NCBI RefSeq assembly: GCF_014078545.1
Contig: NZ_MU078716.1
Span: forward strand, 18,946-82,945
Reading direction: 5' to 3'
DNA length: 64,000 bases
DNA from: Nitrosopumilus sp. b1
GTDB taxonomy: Archaea; Thermoproteota; Nitrososphaeria; Nitrososphaerales; Nitrosopumilaceae
Positions 35,004 through 43,508 of this stretch are shown here, in pieces; the stretch's first letter is position 1; each line of letters starts with the position of its first letter. A program made the position numbers and the translations under genes. The notes under the pieces were generated by a model, which saw only the letters and a list, made by a program, of their open reading frames with translations, was not told the DNA's origin and ran no database searches.

Positions 35004-37078
35004 GATCTGATCCTTGCTGCACTAGTCCACGTTGCTTTTCGTCTTAATAGTTCTTCAATGGCAGCCTTTAGTTGCAATACATCAATAATTTGCTTGTATC
35101 CTATAACGAGAAATGCCGAAAATGCAACCATCTTTTTTTCATCCCCATCCATCCGCACTGCCAATACACCTAACAGATACTGCAGTAGGATAAACAAGCC
35201 TACCATGTATGCTACAAACTCGTATTGGCCAGTTAAGGCCTGATATGCAGCAAAGCCCCATACCATAATGCTAGTTGTAGGGATAACTAGCATGTGAATA
35301 ATCATCAATGGGTATGCAAATCTCTGGAGAGAGCCAAATCTAGGATTAGTTAGTGCATCAGCATGCCTAGTCATCACCTGAAGGTTTCCTCGATACCAAC
35401 GCTTTCGTTGTTTGTAAAAATCCCTTAAAGTTTGAGGTGCCTGAGTATAGGCAACTGCGTTGCTACTTGCCTGAACAATTAATCCAGATTTTAGTAATTT
35501 CATTGTGGCATCAAAGTCTTCAACGATAGTATCTTTGTGATATGCACCTGCTTGTTCTAATTTCTTTTTGCTAAATGCACCTAATGCGCCAGGTACTATA
35601 GTAATAGCACCAAAATAATCAAGTGCTCTTCTCATAATTTGGATTCCGGTAAGATAATCCAAGGCCTGACACCAAGTCAACCAATTAACCTTGTTTCTGA
35701 TTTTGATATTACCAGCTACGGCTGCAACGTTTTCATTTCTAAATCCTTTTGCAATGTTTTTCAATGCTTGTCGTCCAATAACGGTATCTGCATCAACCAC
35801 TACGACAATGTCACCCTTGGAGAACACCAACCCATAGTTTAATGCAGATGCTTTTCCACCATTTTCTTTATGAAGTACTTTGACCTTATCTTTGTAAAGT
35901 CTTGCAATCTCTAACGTTTTATCTGTGCTGCCATCATCAATAACAATTATTTCTTTATGAGGGTAGTCAGCATTAAGTAATGAATCAATTGTCAGTTGGA
36001 TAACCTTCTCTTCATTGTAAGCAGGAATAAGAACACTCATCAAAGGAAAGACATCAGGATCTTTCATTTGTGATTCAAGATGTACACTTCTAATTGCTAG
36101 TGGGACAAACAGCATTGTCTGCCAAAATGATAAGGTCAGCATCCATACAAAAACTGCCTGAATGATAGACATGAAGTTAACATATCCATCAAATGCAATC
36201 ATAGCACCAAAAGCAAATGGCAATACAAGAATCATTATAGAATAAACAGACATGCGGTGTGTTCCATAGTTTCGCTCTTCCTTTTTGTATATTTTAGATG
36301 AGAGTAAATGATAGAATACTAGTGCAGCTGCAAATGATATTGCGATAATACTAAGATAAGTAAACATGCTATAAGCGGTATAAATTAACAAAGCAAAGAT
36401 TATGCCCGCGACGCCAACCAATAATGGGTCAGGCCTACTCTTGGAAGGCTTTTTTGACATAATCTCAGGCGATGCAGTCTCAATCAGAGTAGTTGATTTG
36501 GGCGAATCAGGTTTAGCAGAGACGTTCTGTTTTGGAGGAATTATTTGAACATTGCATTCTGCATGATACCACATGTCATTGACTCTTTTAGTAGGTTGTG
36601 AAAATTTAATCTCCTCTTTACATTTTGAGCATTTTTGTATTGGAGCATCTGGTTTTTCAAAACTCTTCTCTAATTGTTTTGGTGGTTCCGGTTTGAAAAG
36701 AACTGGTGCTATAATTTTATTATCTGAAAGAGATTCAAGTTTACTTTTTAGATATTTTTCATCAGATTTGTACAGAGGTTTATGTTTTTTCAGTGAACTT
36801 TTAATGAATTCTAATCGTTGTACGTCACCAAGATTCCACTCAATTAGATGAGTGAGAATTTTTATTAATTTTTGATCATCAACTTCAGTAGGACTAAGCG
36901 GTGTTACAGTTGACTCTAGTTTTCCTAAAAGATATTTTTCATCAGAGTGATACAAGGTCTTTCCTTCACGCAAGCATTTCTGGATGAATTGAAGTCTGCC
37001 TACGTCACCGTTGCAGGATTCTATTAGATCTTGAATTTTGTTATACACCTCTACTTTAGAGTACTGCCCTATGCCCAC
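35000..37078 (-). CDS. Processive family 2 glycosyltransferase with cytosolic repeat and zinc-finger N-terminus
   Basis: The 692-residue protein has two N-terminal repeats of about 48 residues, each with RL-FI and LY-SDEKYL-KLES (residues 5-105). A LIM-like finger follows near 148-175 (CSKC, later HAEC). Then come membrane helices (about 225-335) and a GT-A domain with DDGSTDK near 375, DADTV near 426 and QRKRW near 555, the signature of processive beta-glycan synthases (cellulose, PNAG, hyaluronan). Three more helices close the protein. It likely makes and extrudes a surface polysaccharide. The GTG start is 4 codons before the first repeat and is uncertain. The deacetylase-like gene overlaps by ATGA. 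Confidence 0.9.
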   Translation of the reverse strand: MGIGQYSKVEVYNKIQDLIESCNGDVGRLQFIQKCLREGKTLYHSDEKYLLGKLESTVTPLSPTEVDDQKLIKILTHLIEWNLGDVQRLEFIKSSLKKHKPLYKSDEKYLKSKLESLSDNKIIAPVLFKPEPPKQLEKSFEKPDAPIQKCSKCKEEIKFSQPTKRVNDMWYHAECNVQIIPPKQNVSAKPDSPKSTTLIETASPEIMSKKPSKSRPDPLLVGVAGIIFALLIYTAYSMFTYLSIIAISFAAALVFYHLLSSKIYKKEERNYGTHRMSVYSIMILVLPFAFGAMIAFDGYVNFMSIIQAVFVWMLTLSFWQTMLFVPLAIRSVHLESQMKDPDVFPLMSVLIPAYNEEKVIQLTIDSLLNADYPHKEIIVIDDGSTDKTLEIARLYKDKVKVLHKENGGKASALNYGLVFSKGDIVVVVDADTVIGRQALKNIAKGFRNENVAAVAGNIKIRNKVNWLTWCQALDYLTGIQIMRRALDYFGAITIVPGALGAFSKKKLEQAGAYHKDTIVEDFDATMKLLKSGLIVQASSNAVAYTQAPQTLRDFYKQRKRWYRGNLQVMTRHADALTNPRFGSLQRFAYPLMIIHMLVIPTTSIMVWGFAAYQALTGQYEFVAYMVGLFILLQYLLGVLAVRMDGDEKKMVAFSAFLVIGYKQIIDVLQLKAAIEELLRRKATWTSAARIRS

Positions 37079-37188
37079 AAAATTCTTGAAATTTCTTAAT
37101 ATGTGTCTAGTTTGCTCATCAAATCTAAACGGTTTTGTAAATTCAGCATCAATCGATCAGATTTATTCATGCGCCGACTAGGAAAATA

Positions 37189-37716
37189 GTGAAGAATCTT
37201 TGGATTATTCCAATTGTAGGTGTCACTGCAGCTGCTCTGATACTTCTCAGTATTGAAGATAATTGTTCTGATGGATGGTACATTACAGGATACTATACAC
37301 CATTTGAGTCAGATTTTTCTGGAGAAGTAATTGAAATCAAAGCCGATGGAAATATGATAGTGGTAAAAAAAGAGTTTGCAGATACAGTAAAAATTGAAGG
37401 TTGGGGATTGATGGAGTCAGGAAATTATCTTGGATGGTATGACTCTGCATTTCACATTAGTGATTCCCCATTGGATATGCATGGTAAAAAATTGGTTCCA
37501 CAGATGATTGCTGCAGACCCACTTGTACTTGAACAAGACTCTAAGGTAAAAATTCCAACTTTGGTTGAACCATGGAATCAGCAAGTCCTAACAGTCACAG
37601 ATATCGGTCCATCCATCAAAGGAAAACACATTGACGTCTATACTGGCGAAGGTGACAAAGCTAGAATTGAAACTGAGCGAATAACTAGTGAGAATAACGT
37701 TCTTTGTGTAACATGA
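37189..37716 (+). CDS. Exported 3D-domain (double-psi barrel) protein
   Basis: The 175-residue protein has a GTG start, an N-terminal signal anchor (residues 4-21) and then GYYTPFESDFSG. The C-terminal half matches the 3D domain of MltA, YabE and resuscitation-factor-like proteins, with conserved Asp in MIAADPLVLEQDSKV, TVTDIGPSIKG and HIDVYTGEG. In bacteria this fold cleaves peptidoglycan. Archaea of this group have none, so the substrate must be another polymer, or the domain is structural. It is divergent from the glycosyltransferase operon (110 bases), which fits a role on an exported glycan, but that is inference. Confidence 0.8.
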   Translation: MKNLWIIPIVGVTAAALILLSIEDNCSDGWYITGYYTPFESDFSGEVIEIKADGNMIVVKKEFADTVKIEGWGLMESGNYLGWYDSAFHISDSPLDMHGKKLVPQMIAADPLVLEQDSKVKIPTLVEPWNQQVLTVTDIGPSIKGKHIDVYTGEGDKARIETERITSENNVLCVT

Positions 37717-37717
37717 G

Positions 37718-38206
37718 TTAATCCTTCATATAATCAATTTCTGCCTCATCACTTGAAAATTGTTTAATGACTATTGTATCACTAATTTTGTTAAAAAGTC
37801 GCTGTCTATTTTTGTTGGTAAAAATCCAGCCTACAATAACATCAATTGGAAGCAGAAATGTTTTGCCAAAGCTTTGAACGATACTATCCCGAAATGAAAT
37901 ACTTTGTCCATGAAGATCTGTAGTTTTAATTTTTAGAACCATTTTGCCAATGGATTGTCCGCTTCTTTTTTCAAGTATTGCCCAATAAAACAAATAGACA
38001 ATATCCTCTAACAAACCAAATCCAATAAAGTAAAAAAAATGCGCATCAAAATTAAATGATGGATTTTCCAATCCAATCATCAGAATGCTGGTTCCAAAAA
38101 TTACATATGAGATTAAATGTACAACTACAGAGACTAGAATGATGTCTATTAGCCAAGCTAAGAATCGATGTGACCATTTTGCAAGAGTGATTTTATTTTC
38201 AGACAT
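37718..38206 (-). CDS. RDD-family membrane protein
   Basis: The 162-residue protein opens with KWSHRFLAWLIDIILVSVVVHLISY, with the Arg/Asp pair of the RDD family. There are three hydrophobic segments (about 13-35, 48-72 and 105-125) and the conserved RSGQSIGKMVLKIKTTD stretch near 80-97. Some RDD proteins act as small cation/proton antiporters, but the function of most is unknown. It converges on the 3D-domain gene with 1 base between the stops. Confidence 0.88.
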   Translation of the reverse strand: MSENKITLAKWSHRFLAWLIDIILVSVVVHLISYVIFGTSILMIGLENPSFNFDAHFFYFIGFGLLEDIVYLFYWAILEKRSGQSIGKMVLKIKTTDLHGQSISFRDSIVQSFGKTFLLPIDVIVGWIFTNKNRQRLFNKISDTIVIKQFSSDEAEIDYMKD

Positions 38207-38244
38207 GATACCGTAACTATAAACTAATTAATAATCCATCAAAG

Positions 38245-38988
38245 TTAAGGAAAATTCCTAATTGTTAAGGCATAACTTGCAAATCTATGATTTCTTGGCT
38301 TGACTTTTTTTTCAGCGTACTTTGGAATTTTCCCCCCCATAGAGCCAGATAATCCTAATGGATTCTTTACAGAGTTTGTATCATGAGCATACTGTAAAAC
38401 TTCATCCGATGGGGCAAAATAATTTACAATTTTTTTATTAATTACCGTATTGATTTTTTTCCTATTTTTTTTAAGATCGTTAAATGTTATTGAAGCCCCA
38501 AAAAAGTGAGCAGTCTCGATCAAATTTTTATTAGAAGAATTTTTGGACAGAAAATCAATTGTACTTAGAATCACTTGAGATCCTAGAGAGTGTCCAATCA
38601 ATCGAATTTTAATTTGAGGACAAAATTTCTTCAAATCAGCAATAAATCGACTAAGATTCTTTCCGTTTTTTTGAGCGATTTTTTGTCCTACACGAAGTGC
38701 ACGTAATTCAGTTTTTTTCAAATGTGCCCCACGCGTATTGGAATCATAGCTAAAGCCAATAACTGGATGTTTGTAACCAATTCTTCTCAGTCTGTTTCTT
38801 GCAATTTCAAACTTTTTGGCCGCGGATGCACTATCATTTCTCAACCCATGAATCATTACTACAATCTCCTTTGAGGACTCTAATGTATCAAAGAAATTTT
38901 TTGGATAAAGAGAATACGAATTTGTTTTCAGAGTTTTTCCGTCAAGCAGATCATAATATCTCCTTGTAGATATTCGAGGAGCAATCAT
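38245..38988 (-). CDS. Alpha/beta-hydrolase, last gene of the ahcY-metG operon
   Basis: The 247-residue protein has an alpha/beta-hydrolase core. MIHGLRNDSASAA near residue 45 forms the oxyanion strand, GHSLGSQV near 135 holds the nucleophile Ser, and Asp in SDEVLQYAHDTN near 193 and the C-terminal HRFASYAL are candidate acid and His. No signal peptide is seen. Its ATG shares a base with the metG stop, so it is translationally coupled to it. The substrate is unknown; a lipase-like or DUF-type esterase is the best description. Confidence 0.8.
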   Translation of the reverse strand: MIAPRISTRRYYDLLDGKTLKTNSYSLYPKNFFDTLESSKEIVVMIHGLRNDSASAAKKFEIARNRLRRIGYKHPVIGFSYDSNTRGAHLKKTELRALRVGQKIAQKNGKNLSRFIADLKKFCPQIKIRLIGHSLGSQVILSTIDFLSKNSSNKNLIETAHFFGASITFNDLKKNRKKINTVINKKIVNYFAPSDEVLQYAHDTNSVKNPLGLSGSMGGKIPKYAEKKVKPRNHRFASYALTIRNFP

Positions 38989-40646
38989 TACAGATTCTTT
39001 GTGCCTAGTTTATTTTTATGAGCTTTGATGTCTTCGCTCTCAATTTTTTCAAAAATAGGCGAAGATTTTCCAAGGGTATGGCCTGAAGAAATATTCAGTT
39101 CAGATATAGTTTCCCAAGGTTGTTTTGAAGGTGTTTCTGAGAGTCCAAGTTGCTGCCAAATCTTCTCTGAAGATTCTGGAAGAAATGAAGACAAAGATAT
39201 TGCAATGCTTCTAACTGCATTTACGGATAGGTACACACATGTATCTGTCCCAGGACCTTTTTTCCAAGGCTCTTTATGTTGAAAGTACTGATTAAAGTGA
39301 GCAGAGAACTCGAGGATCTTTTTTAATGCTCTGTCTAGATGATTCTGACTCATCAATTCATCAAGTTCACTCGATAGTGAAAGAATCTTTTGTTTGGCAT
39401 CATTGTCGATTTGCTCGTAATCAGATGGTGGAGGTATGTTTCCTTCAAAACTTTTAGCAGTAAATCCTAATGCCCTGTTGACAAAATTTCCAATGTTTCC
39501 AATTAATTCTGAATTAATCTTTGTTGCAAACTCATCCCAATCAAAGTTCAAGTCATCTTGTGAGTATGGATTAATTGAAATCAAGTAAAATCTAAGATAG
39601 TCTGCAGGGTAATAACCAAGAAACTCCTTTAATCCTATGTACCAGTTTCGGCTCTTTGAGATCTTCTTTGATTCTAATGTCAAATGACCTCTTGTTGGAA
39701 TAAAATCAGGAAGTTTGAATTCATTGTTTATTCCAATTCTCATTGCAGGCAAGAAGAGATAGTGGTGATACACGATGTCCTTTCCAATGAAATGATAAAT
39801 GTCAGCAGAATTCCAGAATTCTTTTCCATCAATTCCTTTATCGTTGAGAAATTTTAGGGCAGTTGAGATGTAAGCGAGATGGTTATCAAACCAGCCATAA
39901 AAGACCTTCCCGTTTGCGTCATCCAAAGGAATCTCAACTCCCCATGTGATGTCACGAGTAATATCCCAATCAACTAGACCCGATTTTATCCAGTTTTGGA
40001 CATACTTTTTCACATCTTTTTGTAGATTTTGATTCTCATCCAGCCATTTGTAAAGAGGTTCTGAGAAATTTTTAAGTTTGAAAAAATAGTGTTTTGTTTT
40101 TTCTTTAGTGGGAGGCTGTCCGCAAATTGAACATTTTGGATTATCAATCTCTTCTGGAACCTTGCCACAGCTTTCACATAAATCAGAATATTGATCCTCT
40201 GCTTTACAGTAAGGACATGAGCCCTTTACGTATCGGTCTGGTAAAAATTTCTTATCAGTCTTGCAGTAAAACTGTGTAATTTCAGATTCATAGATATGTC
40301 CTGCATCATAAAGTTTGGAAAACACATCCTGAACAAAACTAATGTTTTCAGGAGAGCTTGTTTTGTAAAAGAAATCAAAATTAATGTTAAATGCCGTAAA
40401 GTCTTCCAAGTCGCGTTTATTCCAGTGCTCAACATACTCTTGTGGAGTCTTGCCGAGTTTTTCGGATTGAAGTAAGATGGGAGTACCAAAATCATCTGAC
40501 GCACAAATGTAATAGGCCTCGACTCCTTTTTGTTTTAGATAACGAGTCGTTACATCAGCTGGTAAATATGTTGATGCTACATGTCCAAGATGAATCTCTC
40601 CGTTAGCATAAGGTAATGCACTTGTGATGATGGCTCGTTTATTCAT
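38988..40646 (-). CDS. metG: Methionyl-tRNA synthetase
   Basis: The 552-residue class I synthetase charges tRNA-Met. The HIGH-like motif is ANGEIHLGH near residue 15, and the KMSKS-like loop is ESKKISKSRN near 328. Between them the zinc-binding knuckles CPYC, CESC and CSIC (about 142-180) give the four-Cys paired arrangement. The chain ends after the anticodon-binding helical domain and lacks the C-terminal tRNA-binding (EMAP-like) extension, which archaea often encode apart. It lies 36 bases after ahcY on the same strand, grouping methionine use with SAM recycling. Confidence 0.97.
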   Translation of the reverse strand: MNKRAIITSALPYANGEIHLGHVASTYLPADVTTRYLKQKGVEAYYICASDDFGTPILLQSEKLGKTPQEYVEHWNKRDLEDFTAFNINFDFFYKTSSPENISFVQDVFSKLYDAGHIYESEITQFYCKTDKKFLPDRYVKGSCPYCKAEDQYSDLCESCGKVPEEIDNPKCSICGQPPTKEKTKHYFFKLKNFSEPLYKWLDENQNLQKDVKKYVQNWIKSGLVDWDITRDITWGVEIPLDDANGKVFYGWFDNHLAYISTALKFLNDKGIDGKEFWNSADIYHFIGKDIVYHHYLFLPAMRIGINNEFKLPDFIPTRGHLTLESKKISKSRNWYIGLKEFLGYYPADYLRFYLISINPYSQDDLNFDWDEFATKINSELIGNIGNFVNRALGFTAKSFEGNIPPPSDYEQIDNDAKQKILSLSSELDELMSQNHLDRALKKILEFSAHFNQYFQHKEPWKKGPGTDTCVYLSVNAVRSIAISLSSFLPESSEKIWQQLGLSETPSKQPWETISELNISSGHTLGKSSPIFEKIESEDIKAHKNKLGTKNL

Positions 40647-40682
40647 GGTATACTCTTAAGTTAATTCTAAGATTAAGAAGCT

Positions 40683-41933
40683 TTACCAGCTATTCATGTA
40701 TTTTATCTGCTCTGCGTTTAATCTATCGATTTTCACATCCATGGCTTTGAGAGCATCAACTGCAATCTGTTTATCAATTTCATCAGGTACTTTGATAACC
40801 TTAGTCTCCATTTTTTTATGGTTCTTGAGGATGTATAAAATAGATAGAATTTGATTTGAGAAGGACTGGGCCATTACCTCTGGAGGATGACCTTCAGCTG
40901 CAACAAGGTTTGCCAATCTGCCTTGACCAATAAGATATATCTTCTTTCCATTCTTGAGTGTGCACTCATCAAGGTTTGCTCTAACTTGCTTTACAGATTT
41001 TGATTGCTTTAGTAAAAAGTCAGAATCAATCTCCACATCAAAGTGTCCAACATTTCCAAGTATTGCTCCAGATTTCATTTTCAGTATGTGTTCTTTACGA
41101 ATTACACTTGTCATTCCGGTACAGGTGATGAAAATATCACCTAGCTTTGCAGCTTGAGCCATTGGCATTACTTCAAAACCATCCATATGAGCTTCTAATG
41201 CCTTAATCGGATCAATTTCGGTAACGATAACTTTAGCACCCATTCCTTGAGAACGAGATGCAACTCCCTTTCCAACCCAACCATATCCAACTACGACAAC
41301 ACGTTTTGATGCAATCAGCAAATTCATTGCACGAAGATAGCCATCAATGGTACTCTGTCCAGTACCATATCGATTATCAAACATGTGTTTTGTGTATGCA
41401 TCGTTAACAACAATAATTGGGTACTTTAGTTTGCCTTGTTTTTCAACAGCTTTGATTCTTGTGACACCTGCCGTGGTCTCCTCAGTTGCTCCAAGAATTT
41501 TTAATTTTTGATATTTTTTATCAAAATGTACTTTGACATTCATGTCAGCGCCATCATCAGTCAGGATGTCAGGTTTATGATTCAGAACTTGTTCTATACA
41601 CCAATCATATTCTTTGTTAGTTTGTCCAGTCCAAGCATAGATATGAATTCCTTGTGATGCCAAAAATGCTGCAATATCATCTTGAGTAGTTAATGGATTT
41701 CCACCGCAAGCTGCTACTGTTGCACCTAATTCCTTTGCACCCATTAACAACACAGATGTTTCTTTAGTGATATGAAGGCAGAAACCCAAAGTGATTCCTT
41801 TTAGTGGTTTTGATTTTTTTAATCGATTTAGAGTATTATCTAATATTTCCATATGACTTCGTGCCCATTCATATGAAAGTCTGCCTTGCTTGGCCAATTT
41901 TGGATTCTTTACTTTACTCAATGAAAAAACCAA
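40683..41933 (-). CDS. ahcY: S-adenosylhomocysteine hydrolase
   Basis: The 416-residue NAD-dependent enzyme splits S-adenosylhomocysteine into adenosine and homocysteine. Visible signatures are the GSSxK-free archaeal N-terminus with LAKQGRLSYEWARSHM, NPLTTQDDIAAFL near 80, DDGAD near 118, VNDAYTKHMFDNRYGTG near 175, the Rossmann motif VVGYGWVGKGVA near 208 and GNVGHFDVEID near 285. The TTG start at 41933 is followed by MVFSLSKVKNPK-like sequence; no ATG exists nearby in frame. It leads the ahcY-metG-hydrolase operon. Confidence 0.96.
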   Translation of the reverse strand: MVFSLSKVKNPKLAKQGRLSYEWARSHMEILDNTLNRLKKSKPLKGITLGFCLHITKETSVLLMGAKELGATVAACGGNPLTTQDDIAAFLASQGIHIYAWTGQTNKEYDWCIEQVLNHKPDILTDDGADMNVKVHFDKKYQKLKILGATEETTAGVTRIKAVEKQGKLKYPIIVVNDAYTKHMFDNRYGTGQSTIDGYLRAMNLLIASKRVVVVGYGWVGKGVASRSQGMGAKVIVTEIDPIKALEAHMDGFEVMPMAQAAKLGDIFITCTGMTSVIRKEHILKMKSGAILGNVGHFDVEIDSDFLLKQSKSVKQVRANLDECTLKNGKKIYLIGQGRLANLVAAEGHPPEVMAQSFSNQILSILYILKNHKKMETKVIKVPDEIDKQIAVDALKAMDVKIDRLNAEQIKYMNSW

Positions 41934-42004
41934 AGGTCATGACTATAAAATTCTATCACGTAAACATGCGAATCTAAATAAATGACAAAAAATTGACTAA
42001 ATTC

Positions 42005-42307
42005 ATGGCATGGAAGAAGATTGCAGAAAAGAATGCAATTGCATCAGGAAAAGGACGAGAATTCAAAATTGATGGAAAGCGAATTGCAGTGTTTAACCAA
42101 GATGGATTCCATGCGTTAGATGCATTATGTGTTCACCAAGATGGATCGATTGCACCCGGAAAACTAGACGGGGATATTGTAGAGTGTCCATTACACTTTT
42201 GGCACTACAACATAAAGACCGGAGAGCTAATTGACTATCTAAAGGATGTAAAACTCCAAAAGTATGAAGTTCAAGTTAAAGACGACGGAATTTATGTCGA
42301 TGTTTAA
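42005..42307 (+). CDS. Small Rieske-type [2Fe-2S] ferredoxin
   Basis: The 100-residue protein is a lone Rieske domain with both cluster motifs: CVHQDG (CxH) near residue 43 and CPLHFWHYN (CxxH) near 62. It resembles the ferredoxin subunits of aromatic dioxygenases and NirD-like proteins (FKIDGKRIAVFNQDGFHALDALC). It is cytosolic, with no signal peptide. It probably shuttles electrons to an oxygenase or reductase encoded elsewhere. An in-frame TTG four codons upstream could also serve as start. It is divergent from ahcY. Confidence 0.92.
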   Translation: MAWKKIAEKNAIASGKGREFKIDGKRIAVFNQDGFHALDALCVHQDGSIAPGKLDGDIVECPLHFWHYNIKTGELIDYLKDVKLQKYEVQVKDDGIYVDV

Positions 42308-42312
42308 TATTT

Positions 42313-42630
42313 TTAAGATTTAGAAACTGAAACGATTGCCTGCTTTACGTGAGGAATTTTTGCATTAAAAAAATTGATTGTGGTTTCAAAATATTCAAGA
42401 TTAGAATTAAGATCTGATTCTGGGTTTTTGTCAATTATCATGTTTTTCAAATACTCTGTTGATTTTGAAACAAATGAGTTAAAGACCATACCAAAAACAC
42501 AATCTTCTACGTTTTCAATCTCCCAATCATTTTTTGACGGGTTTATCAAGTTAAAGTAATTTGGGATCTGGTTTGTAACAATTTGTAAAATTGATTCTAA
42601 TTCATTTTTGTCTTCTGGTGTAAGATTCAT
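42313..42630 (-). CDS. Conserved hypothetical small helical protein
   Basis: The 105-residue acidic protein looks all-helical, with NELESILQIVTNQIPNYF near 10-27 and EYFETTINFFNAKIPHVKQ near 80-98. There is no cysteine cluster, signal or membrane segment. It lies between the Rieske gene (convergent, 5 bases) and nadE (divergent, 85 bases). I do not recognise the family. Gene-like length and clean placement between neighbours are the support. Confidence 0.6.
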   Translation of the reverse strand: MNLTPEDKNELESILQIVTNQIPNYFNLINPSKNDWEIENVEDCVFGMVFNSFVSKSTEYLKNMIIDKNPESDLNSNLEYFETTINFFNAKIPHVKQAIVSVSKS

Positions 42631-42715
42631 GAAAGTTAGTAGATTACATCAGTTTATAGTCTTTGGGAATATACCTTGAGATAACTTTTATGACAATGCA
42701 TTACGAGTACTCATA

Positions 42716-43501
42716 TTGAATAAAGAAATCATTGCAGAAATAGCAAATAAGAATTATCAAGAGATTACAGAGAACATTCAAAGTTTCCTTGTAAAACAAC
42801 TTCAAGCGGCATCATCTGAAGGATTAATTTTTGGACTAAGTGGAGGAATAGATTCAGCAGTAGTAGCATATCTGTGTCAAAGAGAAATGAAATCAAAGGT
42901 TACTGCACTAATAATGCCAGATACAAAAATTTCCCCAAAAAGTGAAACAGAGGATGCGCTAAAGATGATAGACAAACTAGGGATAGACTATAAGCTAATT
43001 GACATCAGTCTAATTGTAAATGAATATTCAAAATACCTTGAACCAAATGAGAAAGCAAAAGGAAATCTCAGAGCAAGAATTAGGGCAAATCTTCTTTATT
43101 ATTATGCAAATTCAAAAAATTATCTTGTCGTAGGAACTAGTGATAAGAGCGAGTACCTCTTAGGTTACTTTACAAAATTTGGAGATGGTAGCGCAGACAT
43201 ACAGCCTATCATATCTCTATACAAATTACAAGTAAGAAAGTTAGCCGAGTTTTTGCGCGTACCAGATTCTATTATCGCTAAAAAAAGTGGTCCGCATTTG
43301 CTGAAAGATCATTTTGCTGAAGATGAGATAGGAGTAAAATATGAAGAAATTGATCCGATTCTATATTGTCTGATTGATAAAAAACTAACAATTCAAGAGA
43401 CCTCAACGAAAACAGAGATTCCAATTCAAACAGTAGAAAAAATCCATTCATTATACAAAATTAGTGAACACAAGCGAATAACTGCGCCAAAGCCCACATA
43501 G
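42716..43501 (+). CDS. nadE: NAD+ synthetase, ammonia-dependent
   Basis: The 261-residue enzyme amidates deamido-NAD+ with ATP and ammonia. The P-loop SGGIDSAVVA lies near residue 41. It also has TALIMPDTKISP near 64, LLYYYANSKNYLVVGTSDKSEYLLGYFTKFGDGSADIQP-type active-site sequence near 122-155, and the KKSGPHLLKDHFAEDEIG loop near 185. It lacks the N-terminal glutaminase domain, so it uses free ammonia, which suits an ammonia-using archaeon. The TTG start gives the family N-terminus. cysS follows after 7 bases. NadM at 29173 makes the preceding or salvage step. Confidence 0.95.
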   Translation: MNKEIIAEIANKNYQEITENIQSFLVKQLQAASSEGLIFGLSGGIDSAVVAYLCQREMKSKVTALIMPDTKISPKSETEDALKMIDKLGIDYKLIDISLIVNEYSKYLEPNEKAKGNLRARIRANLLYYYANSKNYLVVGTSDKSEYLLGYFTKFGDGSADIQPIISLYKLQVRKLAEFLRVPDSIIAKKSGPHLLKDHFAEDEIGVKYEEIDPILYCLIDKKLTIQETSTKTEIPIQTVEKIHSLYKISEHKRITAPKPT

Positions 43502-43508
43502 AATTGCC

